Part shown: positions 31,701-39,705 of the stretch, in pieces | How the letters are laid out: every line of letters begins with the position of its first letter | Position numbering within the stretch: position 1 is the first letter of the stretch | From: a virus | Length of the DNA: 48,103 nt | Reading direction: 5' to 3' (one strand) | IMG/VR virus record: IMGVR_UViG_3300037487_002334 | Location: 1 to 48,103 of that record | The notes under the pieces: generated by a model | What the model saw: the letters and a program-made list of their open reading frames with translations, nothing else | What the model was told of the DNA's origin: nothing | Database searches by the model: none | Program-made: the position numbers and the translations under genes

Positions 31701-34137
31701 CTTTATTGACTTTCCTATTTGGTTAGCCAAAAAGTTTTGGGAAGGTGTTAAAGCAATAGGAAAATTTATTGCTGACATACCAAAGAATATATATAATGCA
31801 ATTACAGCATTTCTCGCAAGTCTTCCTTTGATAGGTCGCTTCTTCAAAAAGAGTCCATCTGAAAAAATGAAAGAAGCTCTTGGAACAGGAGTAGAAAAAG
31901 CAAAAGAAGCATATGGTACTGCAAAAGAGGCAGTTGCTTCGGGATATGAAAAAGCAAAAGAAGTTGCTGAACCATATGTTGAAAAAGGAAAAGGACTATA
32001 TGAAAAAGCGAAAGAAGGTGCTGAAGATAACATGCCTTCATTTGATGTTGCATCAAAAACTCCATGGCAAGTTACAAAGAATACAGTTGCTCAACTTCAT
32101 AAAGGAGAAGTAATTGGTACTCCTAAAAATTTAGGAATGAATAAAGAAAATTCAAATTGGTGGGCAACAACAAAAGGTGCTTCCCGTAATGCTGCAGAAG
32201 GCGGTCTATCTGGTTGTTATAAAGAGTTGGTTAAGATTAGAATTATACTTGAAAAGAAATTTGGTAAATGGGATAGTAAAGGATTCTTCGGAGATATATG
32301 GGATTCAATTAAAAAATTTATAAAAACTCTACTTGGTATTCCTAAAAAACTATTTAATTCTTTGATGGATGCTCTTCTTTTTATTCCTAAAAAAATATAT
32401 GGTTTCTTTGAATGGATGGTAACGTCAACAATAAATACTGTTAAGTCAGTATTTACAAAAGTATTTATTGACTTTCCTAAGATGGTCTGGACTAAATTTA
32501 AAAATCTAGTAAGTTCTGTTGTGGGTGCGGTTGTATCTGGATTTAGAAAAGTATTTATTGAAATTCCAAAAGCAATTTGGAAAGCATTTACAGATTGGAT
32601 AACTGGAAAAGGTAAACTTGTCGCAAAAGGTGCTGCTGATGTCAAGTCTTGGATTGGAAATATTATAAGTAGTATACTAGGATTCTTCAAGAGAATATTT
32701 ATTGATCTTCCTAAAGCTATTTTTATAGAGATACCAAAACGATTATGGAACGTTGTCGCGTCTGCTGTGAGTTATTTAGGTGTGCTTGTAAAAAATACAT
32801 TCAAAAGATTCTTTGGTGGTATTTGGGGAGCTGTAAAACAATTTCTTAAAAGTATTCCTATCATAGGTCGATTCTTTAAAGAAGACGAACAGAAGGATCT
32901 TGAAGCAGAAGCAGATTTCTATGGAGTAAAACCCGACGCCATTTATGTTGGAAAGAAAATAGATAATATTTTTAAATTTTTAGTTCATAAGTTTGGTATT
33001 GGTGCTGGTAAAGAAGAAGGCGTAGGTCCATATCAAGAAACTCCTAGAGGTCCTGTTGAACGTGGTGGTGCCGGATGGTGGGCAACAACAAAAGGTCCTC
33101 CTCCAGAAGCTCCTACTGCTAAAGAAGGAGAAGGACCTTCATATTACGGTGGAGCATACGAGGAAAAAGGTCTTGGCAAAGAACGAAGAATGCAGGCAGA
33201 AGAAGCAGCAGCTAAGGAAAGATTTCAAGCAGCAAAAGGAAAGGTAAAAGAAATTCCTCAAATGGTAGCAGATACTGTTTCAGGAAGAGGTGGAGAATTA
33301 GGATCAAGTGTTGCTAAATGGGAGTCGGGAAAGAAGGGATCTGGAGCTATAGGTTGGGATTCAACTGGGGGAGCATCATACGGAAAATATCAAATAGCAA
33401 CAAAGACCGGAACTATGAAAAACTTTCTGGAATACGCGAAAGAAAATAATCCAGAAGTATATGAAAGACTTTCTAAGCAAGCAGGTTCGATGGGTGATAA
33501 GGCAGGAGGGTTTGCACAGGAATGGCAAAATATGGCCAAAGAAGGAAAACTCAAAGATCTAGAACATGGATTTATAAAGAAATCTCATTTTGATCCAGCA
33601 TTAGCAAAACTTCCTAAAGAACTTCAAGAACAAATAGCAAAGAATCCGGCTCTTCAAGAATCTCTTTGGTCTACGTCTGTTCAACATGGAGCAGGCGGAG
33701 CATCAAGTATTTGGAATAAGGCAGCAGAAGGCGGAGCTCAAGGAAAAGATCTTATATCAAAAGTCTATGATGCTCGTGGAACAAAATTCGGAAGTTCTAC
33801 TGCTAAGGTTCGTGAGAGTGTTCAGAATAGATTCAAAGATGAAAAGGCACAGATGCTCGCAATGCTTGATAAGAAAGGCATTGATATATCAGATGTTGCT
33901 AAGTCTGAAGCGGCAGGAAAGATGATGGATACTAGAGCAGCAATGGCAGGAGCAAAGAATGTGGGTGACAAGGTTACAGAAGCAGGAAAAGAAACTGCAG
34001 GACAAATGTCAAATGCAGTTATAAACAGTTCACAAAATATAACTAATAGTGTAGCATCTTCAAGTCAACAATCAGATCCTACACAAAATCCTTATTGGAA
34101 AGATCTTAAAGATCTATTATCGGGGAGCGTAGTATAA
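28786..34137 (+). CDS. Tape measure protein with C-terminal muralytic-like domain
   Basis: A 1783-residue protein whose length should set the tail length. The N-terminal 600 residues are helical and basic, with GGKVKTTGLAVVHAGEEIVP (about 208-227), a motif of the type common in tape measures. Residues about 630-1110 and 1150-1395 hold many hydrophobic amphipathic helices, including near-repeats (V-F-I-D-F-P, then P-x-I-G-R-F-F-K). WWATTKG occurs twice (about 1124 and 1430). Residues about 1500-1690 (VAKWESGKKGSGAIGWDSTGG, then S-Y-G-K-Y-Q) resemble lysozyme or transglycosylase-like domains carried by tail proteins to pierce peptidoglycan. It is followed by the tube initiator gene. Confidence 0.88.
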   Translation: MADEPKKEEISTRQISSLTYAITNLNKTVAKMTGGSSVPGRRNKDLSGNPVLGYGMERFLKTDEYRKIKADSAKRIEATLQRQEQEVAGMVTDHAEAVTGMLGTIRNQLQEGQKKVVAAMKTTTRTAAAPIRGAYKAGKDYGQALDLEPPMGRQLIGSSVARINPIMGYMAQKFFDTQMYEKMKDKVKGVGSDWFGKKPKPGEAPFAARGGKVKTTGLAVVHAGEEIVPAGGKSKGTYLPTGWGRTATERKQIGNIKTEQDLQKSMLLTLIRIKDILKKNVGSDKPSDRVALPVGGVGDNPMSRKQLITGTDITTIRIKQGQELSGGRRALRAGLAVGGGGLETAAISDPQWRSVALLSQIKRTLGQQGANWGERVSAMLNTFLVRHPMMYGTYKFLQVWSKTAQSIFITKPSALFRFRFGMRYRNELPVKVGSPLYDTVNVLGQLYVAFRYFGEQNREQLNRLLGVFGVKGVGAYRMGRNLWEIGKDLAKKFKGKKEDAKAGLNIAHKFLKEQKFGESWSERGAGQSKAGAAVSKVAGLLGTDLYEDMRKAIVKGLEYFGFDKEEMAAKEVQDEKDREMQQKSAACTCNMEKVAKDEQKRDTINDRDDKRFQRAVIDYTRWDRFKNSMSTLIAFLSPFVTAGLWFFKVFWTKFYMSLAKIGKFLGLTGKVAGLASKARGAMVGTSIALSGSKTFMRALNVGTKAVNLVKTFFLAPFNKILGGFFKVDLAKWYSVFKGTLGHMGSMFKGLARTLVFVGSRFQAIFPPITLLMSVIGGIKGIFKTKSIFGKEASIRQYISSLFAGVIDALLDIIRMPINLILKYVLKVEWQIPSLIKPIAIAIDWVLAAVGKIVDVIVYIGKALMTSVNLIFQTILFPIKIFFNPKAAIKDLAGAVWASIKQAWDVVVKFAWDFPFWLVTTAISLIWGGIKLLAKGAIGLIKLPAKILTSIISTGFDLAVWIVTTIVKGLKAVFIDFPIWLAKKFWEGVKAIGKFIADIPKNIYNAITAFLASLPLIGRFFKKSPSEKMKEALGTGVEKAKEAYGTAKEAVASGYEKAKEVAEPYVEKGKGLYEKAKEGAEDNMPSFDVASKTPWQVTKNTVAQLHKGEVIGTPKNLGMNKENSNWWATTKGASRNAAEGGLSGCYKELVKIRIILEKKFGKWDSKGFFGDIWDSIKKFIKTLLGIPKKLFNSLMDALLFIPKKIYGFFEWMVTSTINTVKSVFTKVFIDFPKMVWTKFKNLVSSVVGAVVSGFRKVFIEIPKAIWKAFTDWITGKGKLVAKGAADVKSWIGNIISSILGFFKRIFIDLPKAIFIEIPKRLWNVVASAVSYLGVLVKNTFKRFFGGIWGAVKQFLKSIPIIGRFFKEDEQKDLEAEADFYGVKPDAIYVGKKIDNIFKFLVHKFGIGAGKEEGVGPYQETPRGPVERGGAGWWATTKGPPPEAPTAKEGEGPSYYGGAYEEKGLGKERRMQAEEAAAKERFQAAKGKVKEIPQMVADTVSGRGGELGSSVAKWESGKKGSGAIGWDSTGGASYGKYQIATKTGTMKNFLEYAKENNPEVYERLSKQAGSMGDKAGGFAQEWQNMAKEGKLKDLEHGFIKKSHFDPALAKLPKELQEQIAKNPALQESLWSTSVQHGAGGASSIWNKAAEGGAQGKDLISKVYDARGTKFGSSTAKVRESVQNRFKDEKAQMLAMLDKKGIDISDVAKSEAAGKMMDTRAAMAGAKNVGDKVTEAGKETAGQMSNAVINSSQNITNSVASSSQQSDPTQNPYWKDLKDLLSGSVV

Positions 34138-34138
34138 C

Positions 34139-35302
34139 ATGGCACAATTAGAACCTATTATCGGTCTGCCACCATTTTTTGGTACTAGTCAGGGAGAAGA
34201 TGAAAATGTTGATGTTGATAGATTGATTATTGATAGCATGCCTGTAATGGATATAGAACCAGGAATGCCAGACTATTCATCAGGAATGCAAGGATTTACA
34301 TTATCTCCAAACGATCCCGATGGAGGAACATATCAAAAAGAACTAAAAGATATCTATGGAGTGAGTATGTCTGGTGAGGCAGGTGGAGTTCTTAGAGTTG
34401 CACACATGGCAAATAATCCTCCTACAGAAACATTTAATAATGATTTTGGAGAATCATTTTTAGCACAACTCGGTAATGTTGCAAGTGATAAGATTAGAGA
34501 TTTATCGTTTACAACAGGAGCAAAGAACCCTGCAGACTTGCTTAGTGGTGGACAAGAATGGATGAAACAGAAATTTGGAAAAGGGTCTAATGCCTTTGCA
34601 GATCTTATTGGAGATGGGTTGGGTGCAGCATCTGCAGGTGTACAAAGTATGAGTGAAAAATCTGGAGCTATTGGCAAATTAGCAACAGGTGCAAGAATGG
34701 ACTTTCCATTTGTTTGGAAGAACTCATCATTTAGTCCTAGTTACTCAATATCTGTAAGACTATACAATCCATCTCCATCCAATGATGAATTAACTCAAAA
34801 ATTTATGGTAGCTCCTTTAATTGCTCTATTAATGTTTGTAGTTCCTAGAAGTAAAGATGGTGAAACATTTAGATGGCCATGGTGTTGTTGGTTTAGTATG
34901 CCTGGCATGATTCAAAAATATGTGGGATATGTAAAGAGTGTTACGGTTATCAAAGGCGGGGATGATAATAATATTGGGTATAATCAAATTCCCGGTATCA
35001 TCGATGTTAGAATGGATTTTGGAATTCTCTATCAAACAATGTTAAGTACATCAGCAAATGTGAAAAACGATACTCCTAAATTAAGAGAGTATGCTGAACA
35101 GATGTCTTCTGCTAATTCAAAAATCATAATGCCAGCAAATTATTATTCACATACTCCTGATATAGCACAAAACGATGAAGGATCAATTGCAGTTGCTCCA
35201 GCAGAAATAGTTCAGGAGGATAGAGATACTCCTCCTGATAGAGTTGAACAACTTGTAGTTGATACAGTCAACGTCCTTAATGATATTTTATATCCTAGTT
35301 AA
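34139..35302 (+). CDS. Baseplate tail-tube initiator (T4 gp48/gp54-like)
   Basis: A 387-residue protein with the conserved stretch D-F-P-F-V-W-K-N-S-S-F-S-P-S-Y-S-I-S-V-R-L-Y-N-P (about 183-206), then A-P-L-I-A-L-L and S-V-T-V-I-K-G-G-D plus I-P-G-I-I-D-V-R-M-D-F. This matches the tube-like domain of baseplate proteins that cap the hub and start the tube, especially in large phages. The first ~180 residues are a low-complexity, Gly/Asp/Ser-rich arm. It begins one base after the tape measure stop, with GGAG inside that gene's end. Confidence 0.78.
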   Translation: MAQLEPIIGLPPFFGTSQGEDENVDVDRLIIDSMPVMDIEPGMPDYSSGMQGFTLSPNDPDGGTYQKELKDIYGVSMSGEAGGVLRVAHMANNPPTETFNNDFGESFLAQLGNVASDKIRDLSFTTGAKNPADLLSGGQEWMKQKFGKGSNAFADLIGDGLGAASAGVQSMSEKSGAIGKLATGARMDFPFVWKNSSFSPSYSISVRLYNPSPSNDELTQKFMVAPLIALLMFVVPRSKDGETFRWPWCCWFSMPGMIQKYVGYVKSVTVIKGGDDNNIGYNQIPGIIDVRMDFGILYQTMLSTSANVKNDTPKLREYAEQMSSANSKIIMPANYYSHTPDIAQNDEGSIAVAPAEIVQEDRDTPPDRVEQLVVDTVNVLNDILYPS

Positions 35303-36408
35303 CATAGATACGTTCTTACAAAGAAGGCGAGATAATAAGCAAGACAATCTCTACTCATCTTCTTTGTTTGAATCGATCTTGTATCAAACCATTTCTTTAT
35401 TCCCAATGAAGGAACTATATGTTCATCATGGAGTTCAACAAGTACCTTTTTAAAGTATACAGGTTTAGTACTTGTTTTTACTGCCATTAGGAGTTTAATA
35501 TAATCAAGAAATTGATTTGAACAAATCATTTTTAAGTCAGTTATTGGTCTAAGCATTAACATTATAAGCAGTTCAATTTTCTCTTGATATGCAGGATTAG
35601 CTAATGACCTAGCATACGCCTTTGCATATTCTTTATTAAACTTTGTTAATTGTCTAGATTCTTCAATAGACTTTTCATCGATCTTATGATATATACAAAT
35701 ATCCTTAGATACGTTAGAAGAGAATGTTCTCTTTTTATTTTCTAATGATTCTTTTTCAAAACGATCTTTTTCATCTTTACTAGAAATCTTTTCTTTATCT
35801 TCCTTTGATGCATAATAATGACCATAGAAGGATCTCATTGATTGACCAATACGAGTACGAACCTCATAGATCATTTTTTCTAGAAGATCCGGATTATCAA
35901 CTCTTAGTGCTTTTTCATATTTTTGGAATGTAACTTTACTTAAATAAAGAATTGAATTTCCTATTGTACTCTTAGTTCTGAATAAATGAGAATGACTTAA
36001 TCGTTCCATTGCTGCACGAAAGTATTCAGCATTGCAACCTTGAGGTATAAACTTGTGCATGATATTAGAATAATATCTTAATGCAAATAAGTTAAATGCC
36101 CACATACCTCCAGCTAAACTTTTTTCATCATTTAAAAAATGTTGACATATTAATATAAGAAGAGTTGAATATGGATCATGTAATAATCTCCACTTCATTT
36201 TATACCTAGCAGTACTATATTTTTTTAATTCCTGTTCAGTAGTATTTGTCTTGTGCATTAGGTCTTTAAATAAAGGAGCTATCCTAGGATAGTAACAATC
36301 CTGTGACATTTTACCTAACTCATTTGCAGTTTGAGATTCAATATAATGTCTTAGTGCAGAACTATCTATATCACTTGCTTCAAGACCCTTAGGAGTTAAC
36401 TTGAACAT
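35299..36408 (-). CDS. Unknown helical protein
   Basis: A 369-residue, helical, Lys/Tyr-rich protein. There is no membrane span; a highly charged segment lies near 205-230 (DKEKISSKDEKDRFEKESLE). The C-terminus reads W-F-D-T-R-S-I-Q-T-K-K-M-S-R-D. Its ATG shares bases with the stop of the preceding gene, whose last codons (CGG AGG TCT) form the ribosome site. Its 3' end overlaps the tube initiator stop by four bases on the other strand. Because it is paired with a scaffold-like protein, a virion or assembly role is plausible. Family not recognised. Confidence 0.75.
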   Translation of the reverse strand: MFKLTPKGLEASDIDSSALRHYIESQTANELGKMSQDCYYPRIAPLFKDLMHKTNTTEQELKKYSTARYKMKWRLLHDPYSTLLILICQHFLNDEKSLAGGMWAFNLFALRYYSNIMHKFIPQGCNAEYFRAAMERLSHSHLFRTKSTIGNSILYLSKVTFQKYEKALRVDNPDLLEKMIYEVRTRIGQSMRSFYGHYYASKEDKEKISSKDEKDRFEKESLENKKRTFSSNVSKDICIYHKIDEKSIEESRQLTKFNKEYAKAYARSLANPAYQEKIELLIMLMLRPITDLKMICSNQFLDYIKLLMAVKTSTKPVYFKKVLVELHDEHIVPSLGIKKWFDTRSIQTKKMSRDCLAYYLAFFVRTYLC

Positions 36409-37331
36409 TAAGACCTCCGATTATAACATTTACTAAGATAATCATAAACTTGTTGTCTTATATTAGTACTTTCTTTAACTGTTTCTTGTGTTTTTGTCTT
36501 CCCTGACAATTCTACGCCTTCTTCCATTTCATCCATATTTTCAGATGAAGGAGGTTTAATTGTATCTATTTTTTTGGTTTCAATTTCCATTGAATTACTG
36601 CCTGCATCTTGAGCCATGACATTTGCAGTTCCTGACAACTCTGCTCCTTCATTTCGAGAAAATTTATTAAGACAACTATAAACTTGTTTGCGTACTAATG
36701 ATTCTCTTACTTCAGCAAGTTTTTGATCTTTATCAGAAGGTTTAGCTGGCATTTGAGAAGGCATATCGTCTCCAGAGGCCTCTTCGACCTTTGCCTTTGC
36801 ATCTTCTGAATCTTGACTTTCACTCTTAATATCACTCATAGTAGGTTTTTCAATAGGACCAGCCGAATGTGTTCCTGCATCCATTGCTTGAGCATCTGCC
36901 ATTCCTTTATTTGCTTCATATACAGTGGAATATATTTCGTTAACAAAATCTTTAATAGCTGCTTCCATCTTAGCAAAGTCAGGAACCTTGTTAGTACTTA
37001 GTTGATTCCGTTCTTCTCTTTCAGGATGGTTGTCATCAGTTTGATCACCGATCATTTTGTCTTCTAATGATTTAATTTCATCATCTGATTGCTTTCCTGC
37101 AAATCCTTTATAGATAGGAATTGCTGGTTTCTTCATAGTAGATCCTGCGGGGACGTTATCCTTATTAGAGGGTTCCTCAATCTTTTTCCCCTTTATCTTT
37201 TCTGGGGTCATACTTTTCTTATCAAACTTTCCTTGACCTACAGGTTGTGTTTTGGGTTCAGCAATTTTCAGATCTTCATGGTATAATTTTGAATATTGTT
37301 CTTTTAGTATCTGGGAATAGGTTTTCTTCAT
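36408..37331 (-). CDS. Acidic, disordered, scaffold-like protein
   Basis: A 307-residue protein dominated by Glu, Asp, Lys, Ser and Pro, probably disordered. Short helices repeat: V-R-K-Q-V-Y-S-C-L-N-K-F (about 212-223) and I-R-Q-Q-V-Y-D-Y-L-S-K-C (about 291-302), each near an E-L-S-G motif, so a peptide unit seems duplicated. This composition resembles prohead core or scaffold proteins, but also tail assembly factors; neither is proven. It starts with GGAGG and has a leftward promoter motif at 37356-37370. Translation is coupled to the next gene. Confidence 0.75.
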   Translation of the reverse strand: MKKTYSQILKEQYSKLYHEDLKIAEPKTQPVGQGKFDKKSMTPEKIKGKKIEEPSNKDNVPAGSTMKKPAIPIYKGFAGKQSDDEIKSLEDKMIGDQTDDNHPEREERNQLSTNKVPDFAKMEAAIKDFVNEIYSTVYEANKGMADAQAMDAGTHSAGPIEKPTMSDIKSESQDSEDAKAKVEEASGDDMPSQMPAKPSDKDQKLAEVRESLVRKQVYSCLNKFSRNEGAELSGTANVMAQDAGSNSMEIETKKIDTIKPPSSENMDEMEEGVELSGKTKTQETVKESTNIRQQVYDYLSKCYNRRS

Positions 37332-37355
37332 TTTATCCTCCGAAATAGGGAATGA

Positions 37356-37370
37356 CTTTAATATTTGTTC
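37356..37370 (-). promoter_or_regulatory. Putative late promoter motif GAACAAATATTAAAG (leftward)
   Basis: Copy of the shared motif on the minus strand, 39 bases before the ATG at 37331. Confidence 0.5.
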
Positions 37371-37440
37371 TAATAGTTATGAGATTAGTTTTTTATATAT
37401 ATAAAATTTTGAAATGTATTATTAATCTTTTATTGGAGAA

Positions 37441-38016
37441 ATGATGAATGAAGAACTAACAATCGATCCAAAAGAATTACAATCTTATATTGATTTAAAC
37501 AAGGTAGAACGTTATTTAGGTTCATGGGGACTACTTTATCTTACTGGTATTATAGCAGCGATAATTTGCGATAAGGATAGTTACATACCCATTGTCCTCT
37601 TGGTTGCATGTTTGGCAACTATTATTCAATTCATCTATACTAAATTACGATTGACAACTATAACTAAGAAACTTATAGATGAGATAATTAAAATCGACTA
37701 TAAAGAAGGGAAAATTAAGTCAGAAGATGAGTTAAGGATAATAACAGAATTGTGTAAATATGAGAATATTATTCAGTATGTTCAAATTCAATTTACATCC
37801 TTGATGATTTATCCCGTAATAATGATATTATTCAAAATAGAATCTCATAATTATCAATCTCTTATATTATTTGGCATTGCTATTATTATTAACTTATTAA
37901 TTTCCATATTTATATTAAAAAGAATGAAACAATTAAATAAACAACTAAAGGAGATTAGAAATGGCAAAGACGTCAGCAGTGTCATCGTCGGGCGGAATGA
38001 TGGTAAAACATTGTAA
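37441..38016 (+). CDS. Membrane protein with about four spans
   Basis: A 191-residue protein. Hydrophobic segments lie at about 28-43, 49-66, 118-132 and 140-158, two hairpin-like pairs, separated by a charged cytoplasmic-type loop (about 70-110). The tail is basic. TTGGAG precedes the ATGATG start. It opens a cluster of four small overlapping or closely spaced genes ending at tandem terminators. Function unknown; an envelope role such as superinfection exclusion or lysis control is possible but not supported by a motif. Confidence 0.78.
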   Translation: MMNEELTIDPKELQSYIDLNKVERYLGSWGLLYLTGIIAAIICDKDSYIPIVLLVACLATIIQFIYTKLRLTTITKKLIDEIIKIDYKEGKIKSEDELRIITELCKYENIIQYVQIQFTSLMIYPVIMILFKIESHNYQSLILFGIAIIINLLISIFILKRMKQLNKQLKEIRNGKDVSSVIVGRNDGKTL

Positions 38017-38119
38017 TTGTGAATCATCATATAGTGACAAACATTATGGCAAAGGTTTACGTCCCCATAACAAAACCACGAAGGGACATCGTTGCTGCAT
38101 ATGTGGCAAATCTTCATAA
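37961..38119 (+). CDS. 52-residue putative zinc-binding protein
   Basis: A short gene overlapping the preceding membrane protein by 56 bases in another frame. AAAGGAG lies ten bases before the ATG. The product has a Ser-rich start and Cys/His residues in the pattern H-C-N-C ... H-N-K-T-T-K-G-H-R-C-C-I-C-G, which fits a small zinc finger. The next gene's ribosome site overlaps its stop. Function unknown. Confidence 0.65.
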   Translation: MAKTSAVSSSGGMMVKHCNCESSYSDKHYGKGLRPHNKTTKGHRCCICGKSS

Positions 38120-38130
38120 AAGGAGAGTAA

Positions 38131-38334
38131 ATGGCATCATTACAATTACCAATGGCAACATATCTGGCATTGAAGAAGCAGTTTGGTTTGTCGGGATTTG
38201 AATGTAAAAACTGCGACTCAAAAAGATTTACTCTTGCAGAAGAAATTGTGCAAGGTAAAAATGAGGAAGAAATTAGTGAAGTTCATTTTACATGTACCAA
38301 ATGTTTTGTAACAGTTCAATGTGAACTGTGTTGA
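38131..38334 (+). CDS. 67-residue zinc-ribbon protein
   Basis: A small protein with AAAGGAG nine bases before its ATG. Two CxxC pairs (C-K-N-C near residue 25 and C-T-K-C near 55) form a zinc ribbon; a further C-E-L-C closes the protein. Such ribbons commonly bind nucleic acid or proteins. It is the third gene of the small-protein cluster. Confidence 0.75.
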   Translation: MASLQLPMATYLALKKQFGLSGFECKNCDSKRFTLAEEIVQGKNEEEISEVHFTCTKCFVTVQCELC

Positions 38335-38344
38335 AGGAAAAATT

Positions 38345-38470
38345 ATGATCTCTCTAGTAGCATGGTGGGCAGTAAAACATAACAAACTTTCATCTGAGTA
38401 TAAAGAGCTATCTTTAATTATTCCTATAATTGATTTAATCATTATAGGAAGTTTTATTACATGGCTCTAA
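38345..38470 (+). CDS. 41-residue membrane protein
   Basis: A very short gene with GAAGGA before the ATG. The product is MISLVAWWAVKHNKLSSEYK followed by one hydrophobic span (about 22-41) ending at the C-terminus. It is the last gene before tandem terminators. The function is unknown. Confidence 0.6.
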   Translation: MISLVAWWAVKHNKLSSEYKELSLIIPIIDLIIIGSFITWL

Positions 38471-38479
38471 TTACTACCG

Positions 38480-38517
38480 AAGAGGGAACTATAAAGGTTC
38501 CCTCTTTATTTTTTTAC
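38480..38517 (+). terminator. Rho-independent terminator (first of a tandem pair)
   Basis: A 10-bp stem AAGAGGGAAC/GTTCCCTCTT with a seven-base loop, followed by TATTTTTTT. It ends the small-gene cluster. Confidence 0.88.
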
Positions 38518-38538
38518 CTACTTTTACGTAGGTTTTTT
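38516..38538 (+). terminator. Rho-independent terminator (second of a tandem pair)
   Basis: A 6-bp stem ACCTAC/GTAGGT with a six-base loop followed by a run of T, immediately after the first terminator. It would block read-through into the antisense of the adhesin genes. The 80 bases to the next gene show no further structure. Confidence 0.8.
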
Positions 38539-38620
38539 ATGACTTTAAGTTACTTAAAACGACTATGTATATCGACTTCTATGTGTAATACAGCAGTAGG
38601 ATTTTTGTTTAGTTTATAAC

Positions 38621-39691
38621 TTAAAATACACTTAATGATTGGGTATTTATTGTGCCTGTTGTTCCCCCAGTTACAGTACAATGAGAAGCAATTGTTCCGT
38701 TAATAGTAGATGTAACATATGCTAGAGTGACTGATCCACCTCCAGATCCTCCGCCTGTTGCTCCAACTCCTGCCGAACCGCTTACAATCCATGCACCCGA
38801 TCCTGCTCCGCCAGATGATATTCCAGATACATTAATAGATGCAGATGATCCAATCCTCAAATCATAGCAAATAATATATATACTGCTTCCTATTCCTACT
38901 GTTCCAGTCGCTCCAGTGTTGTATGGGGTTGGTCCAGTTACTCCAAACCACGAAATAAATCCATATTGCTGAGTGGCGCCTCCAGTTCCTCCGGCAAGAC
39001 CAGATCCTCCCCCGCCCGAGCCACTCCATACTCCTAGTGTAGTAGCTGTACTTGCGGATCTATATACTCCAGATGCCCCATTTCCGCCAGATGAATAACT
39101 AGCTGCTGAACCAACTGATCCGTTGGCATTTCCATCAGCAGTAGATCCTCCTGATCCTCCCCCTCCTCCATTTCCTCCTCCAAAACATGAACCAGATGAA
39201 CCCGCCCCTCCCGCGCCACCTTGTGCTCCTCCAGATGCATTAGATCCAGTTCCTCCTGTTGCTCCATTGGCACACTTGATTCCAGTAATTAATGAGGAGC
39301 TAAATCCGGAACAAAATGGAGTAACTGATAATAATCTTCCAGATTTAGTTTCCGAATATCCAAGAGCCGCAGTAGTTCCACCTTCGCCAGAAGTCATATA
39401 TCCTTTATTTGCTAAATTAAATGTTCCATCTATAATACATCTTCCCTTAACAAATAAAACAAGACCTTTAAATATATCTGATACAGTAATAATATGTCCT
39501 GTATTTAATGTAAAATTATTATACTGTTTAACTATATAATTGTTTCCAGTTACTGTATATTGGTAGTTTCCCGTCGAATAGAAATCCCCATCCTGTCCTG
39601 CTCCACATATAAAGTTTTTATAAATGGGTTTACTGGATAGTAAACTAGTACTAATACTATCTGCTTTTTTGTTGGCAATATTTTTAATCAT
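38621..39691 (-). CDS. Glycine-rich tail-fibre/adhesin-like protein
   Basis: A 356-residue protein. The first ~120 residues are a beta-rich head domain (YQYTVTGNNYIVKQYNNFTL), and the rest is dominated by Gly, Ser, Ala and Thr with many GG(A/S/T)G runs, including GGGNGGGGGSGG. Such motifs form polyglycine-II helices in phage adhesins (for example gp38-type tips). It lacks the N- and C-terminal tags shared by the three upstream paralogs, so it is a more distant relative. It starts 15 bases after the previous stop with GAGAGGATAAT. Confidence 0.72.
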   Translation of the reverse strand: MIKNIANKKADSISTSLLSSKPIYKNFICGAGQDGDFYSTGNYQYTVTGNNYIVKQYNNFTLNTGHIITVSDIFKGLVLFVKGRCIIDGTFNLANKGYMTSGEGGTTAALGYSETKSGRLLSVTPFCSGFSSSLITGIKCANGATGGTGSNASGGAQGGAGGAGSSGSCFGGGNGGGGGSGGSTADGNANGSVGSAASYSSGGNGASGVYRSASTATTLGVWSGSGGGGSGLAGGTGGATQQYGFISWFGVTGPTPYNTGATGTVGIGSSIYIICYDLRIGSSASINVSGISSGGAGSGAWIVSGSAGVGATGGGSGGGSVTLAYVTSTINGTIASHCTVTGGTTGTINTQSLSVF

Positions 39692-39705
39692 TTTATTATC
39701 CTCTC

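Noticed and set aside
31068-32690. Long minus-strand open frames within the tape measure gene (31068-32033, 32217-32690)
   Set aside because: They are shadows of a biased plus-strand gene, with no ribosome sites or plausible composition.
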